This document shows positions 18,488 to 27,207 of a DNA stretch of 40,048 nucleotides, piece after piece. The notes beneath the pieces were generated by a model. That model was not told the DNA's origin and did no database searches. It saw nothing but the letters and a program-made list of their open reading frames with translations. How positions within the stretch are numbered: the first letter of the stretch is position 1; the number at the start of each line of letters is the position of its first letter. Location of the stretch: assembly GCA_003427395.1 (NCBI GenBank), contig BFEA01000128.1, positions 1,215,855 to 1,255,902 on the forward strand. Reading direction: 5' to 3'. A program made the translations under genes and the position numbers. This stretch comes from Chara braunii (lineage: Eukaryota > Streptophyta > Charophyceae > Charales > Characeae).

Positions 18488-19708
18488 CAACCCAACTTAT
18501 GGATATGACTGACCTGCCAGTTTATATGGTTAGGCCACACCAACTTATAGTGCCATAACCTGGTAAAACAAGTATACTTAATGCATAAGACAAAGTCACT
18601 CCAACTTATGGTGTGACCAGTTTCTGCCTAAACGATTGACATAAGGCGTATGTCCGGGGCGCACAAACTTATGGTGATGCTGGTCAGCCTGAACTTTTCG
18701 GCATACACAAAAAAACTGAACCTCCTCAACTTATGAGGGGTCAACCTTAGCCTGAACAACGACAAAAGGCATATGACCAAAACGCAACAACTTATGTTGT
18801 GTCCGACCAACCCATACAGTGACATATAGCATAAAACTAGGTTACTCAACTTATGAGTAGTCCAGTCCCGCCTAAATAGCAACAAGCGCGTGTGACCGAA
18901 CAGCCTGCAACTTATGCGTTCGTCCAGCCTCCGCAACACAACTACATTCAATAAATAGGGTCACTCTCAAATTCTATCTTCAGATGAGTGGTCAGGTCAC
19001 CTCAACTTATGAGGATCCCCACCCAAATGTCGGTTATGTTTAGAAAAACAAATACTCAAACTTTATATACCTCTCTGCTTTTGTGTATTTAAGGATATAG
19101 GACCAACTACACAACTTATGGATGAGTCAGCCTGCCCAAAGTTACCACTCAATTTTATACTATGAATCTTATTTTCTCCTCTGCTTTGTCTGTTACCGAC
19201 TTATAAGGGTGGATCTCCCAACTTATGGCGTCCAGACTGCCAATGATATACATAATAAATAGAAGTATCACATTGTATACTCTGATTCTCCTTATGTTAG
19301 CGGCTCATGACTTGACCACACCAACTTATGGTGTGAATAGTCTGCCTGAACAGAATAAACATTAACGCATAAGACTGATTCGCATCAACTTATGGTGTGC
19401 TCAGCTTCTGCGTAGACAGTTGACATAAGGCGTATGACCGAGCCGCACCGACTTATGGTGAGGCTGGTCAGCCTAAACATTCGGCATACACACGGATCTG
19501 GACCACCTCAACTTATGAGGAGTTCAGCCTTTGCCTGAACAATGACGAAAGACATATGACGAGAACACAACAACATATGTTGTGCCCCCGCCAGCCTAAA
19601 CAGTTACATATAGCGTAGAGCCAGGCTACCCAACTTATGAGTAGTCTAGCCCAGCCTCAACATAATCACATATGCGAAGAACTAAACAGCCTGCAACTTA
19701 TGCGTTCG
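18488..19708 (-). repeat. Array of ~18 hairpins with constant AACTTAT loop and variable stems
   Basis: Core AACTTAT starts at 18494, 18542, 18603, 18666, 18728, 18789, 18848, 18909, 19004, 19113, 19220, 19323, 19387, 19450 (GACTTAT), 19510, 19572 (AACATAT), 19632 and 19695. Arms around the core differ but pair: CTCCTC/GAGGGG, CGCAAC/GTTGTG, TACTC/GAGTA, CACACC/GGTGTG, CACAAC/GTTGTG, CCTC/GAGG. Fifteen of 18 units form at least three pairs; nine form four or more in a row directly at the loop. Spacers share a CAGCCTGAAC-like part and CATAAGGCRTATGACC-like parts. The usual spacing is about 62 bp. On the minus strand (sense of the nearby LTR element) the loop reads ATAAGTT. No coding frame runs through it. 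Confidence 0.85.
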
Positions 19709-20074
19709 CTCAACTTCCACAACATAAGTTACAAATTTGTCTTGTCTGAATTCATACTGATAATCTGAATTAAGTCATACATATTTGTCAATTTCACCTT
19801 TCAGATCATGTCCCGAAATTCAAAACAAACGAAAAACAGTTAGCTTTCTCAGTCATACTTACAGACACACAATAGCAAAGGGCTAGTATAGTTTTAGGAT
19901 GGGATCACACGCGTAAAACGATTGTTATACCTGAGTGTTCCCTGCCTCCAGAACCCCGCCTGGGCTCCGGCAGAGCTCCCGCAATCGGTGGGTGGACCTC
20001 CCACAAGGTCTTGATGCGGACCTACGGGTTGCAATCCCGCCTGCCTCCTTCCTCTCAACACCAATAGACTAGAC
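19709..20074. other. No recognisable gene
   Basis: AT-rich to about 19900, then a GC-rich stretch with inverted CTCCCGCAATCGG/GGGTTGCAATCCCG-like parts. No PBS, tRNA or coding motif is recognised. Confidence 0.4.
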
Positions 20075-20926
20075 TTAGACTGAGAAAGGCAGAAGGAGTG
20101 GTTTCAGACGCTCGAGATACAAGAGAGGGACTAACTCATCTTGCAAGAGAGGGCCTTGTTGCCTTGATTCGCCTAAGGGTCCCGCAATGGTAGCCAATAA
20201 CGCAGAGAAAACAGTCAAATCACGGCCATAACTCAGAGTAACAGCTCCCCAAAAAACTCTAGATCGTAGCAGTGACCCCATCATCAAGAGGGATAGTAGT
20301 CGTGCACTATAGTAGTGCACAACGAGGAACAATCCCTTGCTCAGCAGCAGTGCACAGCGAAAAACACCGCCCTGCACAGCAGCAGGGCACGGCAAGGCAC
20401 GACGTACGCAGCAAAGGCACTGCCAAGCTTAGCACCGCACAACAGTTTGAAACTGAAATCCGACTGCGGTACGAAGTCGAGCCATCTGTAGCAACATAGT
20501 TTGAAATCCGCCACAATCCAGGAAATGAAACGGCTCAGGTCTGCAACTGGCTAGTCCTGACCACGAATGTCGTTGGCGCTGAAGCAGCTCTCAAAATAGC
20601 ATTTGCTAGTGGCAGCAACAACGCAGGGCCAGAGCACAATTGTACTAGGCCTTGATGATCAGCAACACAAGCACATCGCCCGTAGGTCCTCCATTCGAAG
20701 TTCATGCAGCGAGCTTCACACCTGCCGTAGCAGCAAACCTGGACCAGTAACAGTTGTTCAGTCATTATGGGAGCCATACCAGCATCAGCAGCCTGCTGCG
20801 ATAACAACAGTGCTCAGCAGTTTTAAAGGCCAAGAAGGGTCTGCCACAACCTTCAGACACCTGTTGCTGGAAGCACCCAACTCCTATCACGAGGAGCTAA
20901 CTGCAATCAGCGGCCTGCCCCTGTGA
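20075..20926 (+). other. CAG/GCA-rich stretch, possible decayed coding sequence
   Basis: Repeated GCACAGCAGCA-type sequence in 20300-20440, then an open plus frame to a stop at 20926 (…HQQPAAITTVLSSFKGQEG…). The composition is like that of the glutamine-rich frame at 180-1047, but no repeat unit or domain can be shown. Confidence 0.3.
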
Positions 20927-20944
20927 TCTGCAGTCCATCGTTGT

Positions 20945-21702
20945 ATGAATCTTCCACTAGAACATGGAAATATACATTTTCGTTTTTATCTCCTCCCTTG
21001 GCCCTCACGACCACCGAATATGCACGGTGAGTCGACGTGCAGCCCCAATTGACCAGGTGAGCCCATTCTCTCTCCCACTCTTCAGTTACTTCCTCTAACT
21101 CCTTGACTTCGCCTGCTAATGCACCTGGTTCACGACTGCTCTTGGCCACCTACGCTGTTCGGTGCAAGAAAAACAAAAAAGAACAATTACGAACTGCCGA
21201 ACGAGAGCACAACCACACCGAACGCCCAGGCGGGGATGACCACGATGATTCCGAAGAACAGGGCTACGGCCTTCGATATACCGATCAAAACCGGAATGAA
21301 TCTTCTACTTAAAGCAAGGGCGGATACATGCCCTGTGAAATGGCACCGTATCTCGACTTTCGGTGCACCTCACACCGCCATTCCTTCGAGGTAAGCGCTC
21401 GTCCCCCCCCCCGCTGCTCGGTTCTCCTCTCCTCCCCTCGTTTTCCCGACATCCACTGTGTCCTTCCCGTCCTTCCCGTTACTTTCCCGATTCCTTCCTC
21501 ACCCTCGAGCACTGCACCTAGTTCCCAATGAACCCGATTGAGGCACTGGCCAGATGCATTCTTGTTTTTAATAGCAGCCAGAGAGTCGAGTAGCCTGGGG
21601 AGAACGTTGTAGCAGATGCAAACTCGGAGGCGAACGAAAATCAGCCAACACAACGGTGAGCACCTCGATCCTGATTACGACAACGAAGACCATGATCCCG
21701 AC

Positions 21703-21749
<47 letters not shown>

Positions 21750-22468
21750 AACGATGAGCTGGAACGCGTGACCAAGTGCCACGCTCCACTACTCAAATGT
21801 GCAATATTAGAATGAGTCTGTTGCTAGAACGTGGAGAGGTACGGTGCCTTCCAGTCGTACGTGCAAATGTGAATGAATCTCCCGCAAGATCGTGAGAAGA
21901 TACATTCAGATGACGGACGAAATCACCAGCAACAGGTAAGTCCACCCGCTACTACCCCGTTGCGTTCCTCCTCTCCTTCTGCCTTACTGCACATACTGGT
22001 TTTGTTGTCCGCTACTGCGCCAGTACTCAGCAAAACGGGAATGAATCTTCCACTAGTACGTGGTCAGATACACGCGCATTTTTGCTCGTTGCTGGGGTCG
22101 GTAGCTCGATACCATAGCCCGTCTTTCAGTTTATCCCGTGTTGCCAATTTTCCAGGTAGGTTCTCCTTCTCTAATCCCCTTTCACTATCCCACGCAACCC
22201 TGTTTTCCTCCTATATTCTACTTTTCCTCTCTGCAACCTCTTCTTTCACTACAGTTTTTCCTTCTCATCATCTTTGTCGTCACCCTCGATAGAGTGAGTA
22301 CAATCGTGATGAATCCTCCGCTGGAATGCAGCCAGATGCATTGCTTAGGATGTGCAACGCACCGGCCAACAGGTAAGTCTCCAACGTTGCGGCTACCCCC
22401 ACGCTACCTCCATGGATAAAATGAGCAACATCGAATGAATCTTCCATTGGAACACGGGAAGATACACC
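20945..22468 (+). repeat. Dispersed hairpin modules, GAATGAATCTTCC…GATACA
   Basis: Copies start at 20945, 21294, 21526 (weak), 21810, 21871, 22039, 22308 and 22433, with a further copy at 31076. The consensus is GAATGAATCTTCCACTAGAA, then CGTGGRAAGATACA. The CTTCCAC and GTGGAAG parts pair around TAGAA; several copies change both sides (for example TTCCA/TGGAA, CTTCC/GGGAAG). Three copies are followed within 20-50 bp by CAG|GTAAGT (21936, 22370, 22481) and then by pyrimidine-rich sequence. The modules may be old duplicated exons with their donor sites, or a structured repeat. Confidence 0.6.
21704..21742 (-). repeat. Run of 39 T (poly(A) on the minus strand)
   Basis: An uninterrupted T-run between two modules of the preceding array. 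It could be the tail of a minus-strand retroposon lying to its right (21743 onward), but I find no matching body or target duplication. Confidence 0.6.
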
Positions 22469-22489
22469 TACGTCCCCACCAGGTAAGTG

Positions 22490-23030
22490 ATCATCCTTCC
22501 CTTTTGTCATTGTCCAATCGTCATCTCCCTTCGTCACTTCAGCGCACTCCTTTCTTCTCCTCACCATCTTTGCGCAGCTACTAACCTCTACACCTGCCAG
22601 ACTATTGTCTTATTGCAAAAACTAACTTCGCCATCATGCTCGCGGCGCCCTAAAACCTACGGATCGAGTCTTCGTTCGCCCATTTTCACTAAGAAACGGG
22701 CTAGATATGAGTTACTACCCCCACCATATCCCAGTCTTCCAACTTCTCTGCGCACCTATTTTCACCTCTATCTCTCATCCTACTAACCTAGCATCCAAAC
22801 TAACCCCGCCATTCAACTCGCCTTACTACAAAACCCCAATTTCAAGTCTTACTTTGCCCGATTCCGTCAAGGAATGGCCGAGCTATGACTTCTTCCCCCT
22901 CACCACTTTGCCTTCGACGCCATCTTTGTCGTCCACGTCGCCTTCTCCCTCCCGAATATAACACACCCCCGTCGCTCACGACCTGATAGCAGTTCGGGCT
23001 ACCAAGAACTGCTAACCAAGGCCCGCCCCT
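22490..23030. other. Pyrimidine-rich stretch without a gene
   Basis: C/T-rich sequence with short open frames of Ser/Pro/Leu bias and no motif. It resembles plant intron or promoter-type sequence. Confidence 0.4.
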
Positions 23031-23031
23031 G

Positions 23032-23085
23032 AACTTATACTTGTCGTGCTTGGGCAGGGGCCATGCTAATCTTCTCTGTACCGTG
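23032..23085 (-). pseudogene. U6 snRNA-like fragment, copy 1
   Basis: The minus strand contains TACAGAGAAGATTAGCATGG followed by CCCCTGCCCAAG, CACGACA. This matches the universally conserved central part of U6 (ACAGAGA box and the AGCAUGGCCCCUGCGCAAG stem). The 5' stem-loop and the T-rich terminator are absent, and GCGCAAGGATGAC is changed to GCCCAAGCACGAC. It is a U6-derived relic, not a working spliceosomal gene. Confidence 0.85.
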
Positions 23086-23159
23086 ACTACGGCCTTGGGA
23101 TATCATCATTGAACTGGCTGGTTCCCGATAATTAAAATTTGCAGCATTTCAGTCATCTG

Positions 23160-23230
23160 CTGCAAGTGGACTTCGAACTCAGATCTGTATTTTAACAGTT
23201 CAAGGGTGTACCAACTGAGTTACGCCAGTT
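23160..23230 (-). repeat. tRNA-like unit, copy 1
   Basis: On the minus strand TAACTCAGTTGG (A-box-like) is followed 41 bp later by GAGTTCGAAGTC (B-box-like), normal tRNA spacing. The anticodon arm is degenerate (CTGTTAAAATACAG). A tRNA-derived SINE head is likely. Confidence 0.6.
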
Positions 23231-23329
23231 GGTGCTTACCGGTTCCACGAAAGGTACCACCCCGCAGGCCAGGGCTGCGGAACCAATCGGCCCCATGTAA
23301 CTCGGACTTACAGTATTTTACTCATCTGT

Positions 23330-23375
23330 CTCCCATAAAATTTGAACTCAGGCCTGTTTTCCAACAGTTCAGGAT
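23330..23375 (-). repeat. Second tRNA-like unit of copy 1, cut at the N
   Basis: The CCTGAACTGTTGG…CAGGCCTGAGTTCAAATT stretch corresponds to the anticodon and B-box part of a tRNA. Its A-box half is missing because the copy stops at 23375. Confidence 0.5.
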
Positions 23376-23376
23376 N
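23376..23376. other. Single N exactly at the repeat junction
   Basis: It separates two equal-length 344-bp copies and looks like an assembly join. Confidence 0.9.
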
Positions 23377-23430
23377 AACTTATACTTGTCGTGCTTGGGC
23401 AGGGGCCATGCTAATCTTCTCTGTACCGTG
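23377..23430 (-). pseudogene. U6 snRNA-like fragment, copy 2
   Basis: Identical to copy 1 across the ACAGAGA box and the CATGGCCCCTGC stem. The same differences from canonical U6 show that both come from one relic, not from two retrotransposition events. Confidence 0.85.
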
Positions 23431-23750
23431 ACTACGGCCTTGGGATATCATCATTGAACTGGCTGGTTCCCGATAATTAAAATTTGCAGCATTTCACTCA
23501 TCTGCTGCGAGTGGACTTCGAACTCAGATCTGTATTTTAACAGTTCAAGGGTGTACCAACTGAGTTAGGCCAGTTGGTACTTACCGGTTCCACGAAAGGT
23601 ACCACTCCGAAGGCCAGGGCCGCGGAACCAATCGGCCCTGTGTAACTCGGACTTACATTATTTTACTCATCTGCCTCCCATAAAATTTGAACTCAGGCCT
23701 GTTTTCCAACAGTTCAGGATGTACCATCTGCGTTGGGCCAGCCGGTTCTT
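23377..23750 (-). repeat. Composite RNA-derived unit, copy 2
   Basis: The U6-like part is at 23377-23430, the first tRNA-like unit at 23505-23575, and the second tRNA-like unit at 23676-23750. This second unit is complete here, with CCAACGCAGATGGTACATCC carrying the A-box position. The copy has the same order and spacing as copy 1. Confidence 0.8.
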
Positions 23751-23790
23751 GCGCCAGCCCCACGAACCCAGACACCACAAAAGGTGTCAT

Positions 23791-24075
23791 TTGGTACAGA
23801 CAGCAGGACGGTGGTCATGCAAGTCGAAATCAGCTAAGGGGTGCGTAACAACTCACCTGTCGCGCGTGCCTGCCCCGAGCGTAGGTCGGGTGCTTCAGCG
23901 CCATTCATTCCGACGCCCTGATGAGTAGAAGGGCGTGGGCCTGCTGCAGAGCCTGCAGCATGAGCCTAAGTGAAGCATCTCCCAATGCAGATCATGGCGG
24001 CAGTAACAAATATTTAATTGGGAACTTATGAAGACCGAAGTAGAATGGGTTCCTGACGCACAGTTGCGCAGTGCT
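23791..24075 (+). pseudogene. 25S/28S rRNA fragment
   Basis: Recognisable LSU rRNA blocks in the correct order: GGACGGTGGTCATG, AAGTCGAAATC-GCTAAGG, GTGCGTAACAACTCACCTG, a GCTTCAGCGCCAT region, CTGATGAGTAGAAGGGCG, GCAGATCATGGCGGCAGTAA, CAAATATTTAAT-GGGAACTTATGAAG, CCGAAGTAGAATGGGTTCC. It has many substitutions and a shortened variable part, and both ends of the gene are missing. It is therefore a roughly 285-bp relic from the middle of the large-subunit rRNA. It lies beside U6- and tRNA-like relics and about 200 bp before an A-rich tail, which suggests retroposition. Confidence 0.85.
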
Positions 24076-24276
24076 GTTGCGCCCATGTGCCCCGTCCGAG
24101 TCCTCCTGCGCCCAAGCATGGTTCACCAACTTCCAGCCCCAACGGGGCATGGTTCGGGCCGCGCTGCTGTACCTTTTCAGATGGGACGAGGCCCTGGTTG
24201 TCTGGAGTAATGGAGTTTTGGTACTTCGCTGGTCACACGACGCCTTCTTGAGGACGGATTTTCACCAAAATGCTAA

Positions 24277-24312
24277 AAGTAAAATTAAAAAATAAAAATA
24301 AAAAATAAATAG
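24277..24312 (+). repeat. A-rich (AAAAAT)n tail
   Basis: An AAAAATAAAAATAAAAAATAAAT-type run on the plus strand. It may be the 3' tail of a retroposed unit whose body includes the rRNA fragment upstream. Confidence 0.6.
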
Positions 24313-24527
24313 GGCATCACGCCGCTGATAAATGGGCACACAAATGGTATATTTATGACTTCGGCAAATTCGTGTGAGCGATCTTGTACCTTACGGGCCC
24401 CGACGGGCACGCTCACCCTCAAACCTCTTACTGCAAATCATGGTTGGAGGACGATGCACCCGCAAAGGGTCCCACCACTCAGTTTTCTTCGGTCTCATGG
24501 GCCAAACCCCCACCGGCTCGTATGAGC

Positions 24528-24602
24528 GTTGAACTCCCTCGACCCGTGTTTCAATAATTCACGGGTGTATCAATTGAGCTACCCCCGCTAGCCTCCGTAA
24601 AC
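24528..24602 (-). repeat. tRNA-like unit
   Basis: On the minus strand GGGGGTAGCTCAATTGATAC (A box) is followed by a CCCGTG…CACGGG arm and GAGGGAGTTCAACGC (B-box-like). The anticodon loop is too long for a working tRNA. Confidence 0.55.
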
Positions 24603-24652
24603 AACCCTGGTACCAACACTGGTGCCGTGTCCCCGAAACGGGACCGACAACT

Positions 24653-24690
24653 AAGTAAAAAATAAAAAATAAAAAATAAAAATAAGAATA
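24653..24690 (+). repeat. Second A-rich (AAAAAT)n tail
   Basis: It is the same tail type as 24277-24312, 376 bp further on, and ends the segment that holds the tRNA-like unit. Confidence 0.6.
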
Positions 24691-25228
24691 CCAGCATCGG
24701 GAACCGGTGATTTGGGAAAGGGAGACCATCGGTGCCCGTTGCCGTGGTTAGCAGCAAAACTGAGGGGGATAGCCCCGCCGGGCCCTCAACCCCTCAGTAT
24801 CTTCAATCGCTCCAATGCTCAATTGTCGCCGGTTGCCGCCCTCGATCCTTGTACCGTCGCTTTGAAAGTCCAATGCCATTACCAATAGTGCTAGTACCCA
24901 AGGCTGAGATTGACCACTGCAAAATTCAATATAAGTTGTTGCCGCACGGCACGCGGGCCTACAAAAATACATCAAGGCTACTCCTCTGCCCATGGACCAA
25001 GCTCACGACTGCCGACCTATGACGCCCGCCTCTCATAGGGCCTGGCTCCGTCCACGACTGTCAACCAGCGCGGAGGTCACCGCTTGCATTCTACTTTCTC
25101 TCGCACACCCCAATTACTCCCCAAAGCAACACGACTTCTGATGACGCATGCCGTATAAACGCAGATGTATCGTGGTCACTTCAATAAAAGAAAAACTTTT
25201 CCTAGTTTTAATGAAAGCCAAAAATTTT
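24691..25228. other. No recognisable gene
   Basis: A 96-codon plus frame (24732-25022) is open but shows no family motif. Confidence 0.4.
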
Positions 25229-25246
25229 GTCGGCGGAAACGCCGAC
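25229..25246. repeat. 7-bp hairpin with GAAA tetraloop
   Basis: GTCGGCG-GAAA-CGCCGAC. The loop is of the GNRA type when read as plus-strand RNA. TATATAG follows directly. Confidence 0.7.
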
Positions 25247-25411
25247 TATATAGCATCAAGAGTACATGCGCGCCTCAAAACTGCGCATCCATACATTCTC
25301 TACTTCTGGTCAATCACTCCGTCAACGTGAACAAACCACAACTGCGACTTGTGCAATGTATTCCAATTTCGAATGAAACTTATTTTCTGTCACTTGCAAA
25401 AACCAGGGCAG

Positions 25412-25429
25412 ATACCCTTGTAAGGGTAT
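25412..25429. repeat. Palindrome ATACCCTT-GT-AAGGGTAT
   Basis: Perfect 8-bp arms. The same core is present with 12-bp arms at 29097-29122. Confidence 0.75.
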
Positions 25430-26680
25430 TCGCGCCGACAGCGGGACTTTCGACGATGTCAGAGTCGACAATTTAAAGGATTTCGCATGATTCGAAAAAG
25501 TGACACATGAACTTGCAAACTTCAGTATATTCATCAATGAACTTGAAGGAAGACACACGACGTGACGTTAGAACCAGTATCAACAACTCCTACCCCTCGT
25601 ATAAATTAGTCGTGATAACCATCCAAACCGCCATAGGTGCACCGTGAGAAACAAATGCGGTGTTTTTAGTTCCAACTCAATTATAAGGCATCATTGACCT
25701 ACGTATGTCGTTACGTTTGATCCTTCATTTCTTATAATACCTTTTCGCATTATGCGTTTACCCATACAATTGTTGATCTCAGATGATTTGTAAATGCGGA
25801 TAAGCTGGCGTTTTAAATTGAGTGGAATCGGGTCGTCCTTTTGTTCAAAAGTAATAATCACTTTGTGTTCCTCGATCATAAAATTTGTGCTCATCTACAG
25901 TCTTATACAAAGTTAAGGTCGGTAGGAGGAATACCGTTGACAAATTATTTTTTTAAGGCTTACCAAAAACTTATTTGTCGATGAGGTTTTAATTGTTTTG
26001 GCTTGTGTCTTCCACACCGAAAGGTTGCTGGGCAGTAGCCGAAGTTTAGCACTCAAGGCGTGAGACGATCTCTACTTACTATCATTTAAAAGCATGTGAG
26101 AAAGTAAATTGTGGTAGACAGGGTTGCCAGGCCGAACGTACGGAGCCCCCTAAGATGACCCCCTAACATTCGGGCGTTGGGATCCCCGTACAGGGTCCGA
26201 ACTTGAAGGGGTTCGGACCCCGCAAAAAAATATTTTGGTACCTAAATATATATTTTTTTTCTGAATTGTTTTTTTGTGAGTTCTTTGTGATGTAAGGTAT
26301 ATCCCTCTTAATTTTGAAGTTATTATGTTCAAAAAAAAAAAAAAAAAAATCGGCAAAGATCGTGGTGTCAAAACTTGTTTGCCCACTCACTAATTTGTTT
26401 TTTTTCTCTTTTCACTTTTTATTTTTTCCTTATTTCGGGGCATGAAATTTGATGGTCTTACCAACCAACCTTTAGACATGTGTGAATGGGGTCGTCTGAC
26501 TATGCTCGATGAGGTTAGCCAGGTACAGACACTGGAATCGGAGAGAGACGGGGTGAGGCTTAGTCAGAGAAGCGGGGCTCCGGTTATGAGATGTCATCCT
26601 TTGATTGGATTACACCACCCCTCGGCTCGATATACCCCTATTATGCCTGAAGGAGTAATATATCTTAAGTCATCATATTA
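25430..26680. other. No recognisable gene
   Basis: AT-rich, with a 19-A run at about 26332-26350 and a hairpin at 26193-26220. Short frames (25691-25894 minus; 26442-26681 plus) show no motif. Confidence 0.4.
26193..26220. repeat. 10-bp perfect hairpin
   Basis: GGGTCCGAAC and GTTCGGACCC face each other across TTGAAGGG; an A-run follows at 26224. Confidence 0.7.
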
Positions 26681-27207
26681 ATCAACAGAAAAATTCCCGC
26701 GAGAAATGAAAGTTGAAAAAAACATTCCATAAAAAAAAAATCCTTCATATTTATAAATTATCATTCCAATGTTTGTCCAATTCTAAAATTTTCAGTTTTA
26801 TTTGATAAGTTCCCATCTAAATATGAGTTTTCCCTTCCAACTACATCTATTTGTTCAAGATGGAATGGAATTCTGGACGAGTTTATGAAATATTTTAATT
26901 AAACTTTCATTCTACTACAACAAATATCTTCTAATTTAGATTGGATTAACCTATTTATGACTGAAAATCCTTACTTGGAATGACAGTCCAATTAAAATAT
27001 TTCATGAACTCATCCAGACTTTCATTCCATCTCTAGCATGAAGTTCAAATAAGAAGGGATACCCCATTCTTGGAAAGAAAGTTCTCAAGTAAGACGAAAA
27101 ATTTTAAAATTGGAATAACGTTTTTTAAGATGGAATGAAAATTTGAAATTTAGAATGTAATTTTACTATAGAATGAATATTTAATTCTGGGAAATTTTTC
27201 CGTTGAT
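26681..27207. mobile_element. Fold-back MITE with long inverted arms
   Basis: The ends are inverted: ATCAACAGAAAAATTCCC at 26681 and, on the other strand, ATCAACGGAAAAATTTCCC ending at 27207. The inner arms also match: GATGGAATGGAATTCTGGAC with GAGTTTATGAAATATTTTAATT near 26859-26900 is inverted at 26989-27032. The part between (CCAATTCTAAAATTTTCAG and onward) aligns to the right arm too. So about 220-bp arms enclose about 90 bp. There is no coding capacity. A clear target duplication is not visible. Confidence 0.8.

Larger units (their letters stand above)
23032..23375 (-). repeat. 344-bp composite RNA-derived unit, copy 1
   Basis: Read on the minus strand it is a tRNA-like unit, a spacer, a second tRNA-like unit, a spacer, and a U6 snRNA-like part. 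It aligns without gaps to 23377-23720 with 11 differences by my count (about 97 % identity). The two copies are separated by one N. Confidence 0.8.

Noticed and set aside
18488-19708. CRISPR array
   Set aside because: Repeats with a short constant core and regular spacing look superficially similar, but the constant part is only about 7-9 bp, the arms vary, the spacers are themselves related, and there are no cas genes in a clearly eukaryotic context.
23032-23085. Functional U6 snRNA gene
   Set aside because: The 5' stem-loop, the promoter spacing and the T-rich terminator are absent, and conserved positions are changed.
26193-26350. Rho-independent terminator (hairpin then homopolymer)
   Set aside because: The hairpin is followed by A, not T, on the plus strand, and the context is eukaryotic with no upstream gene.
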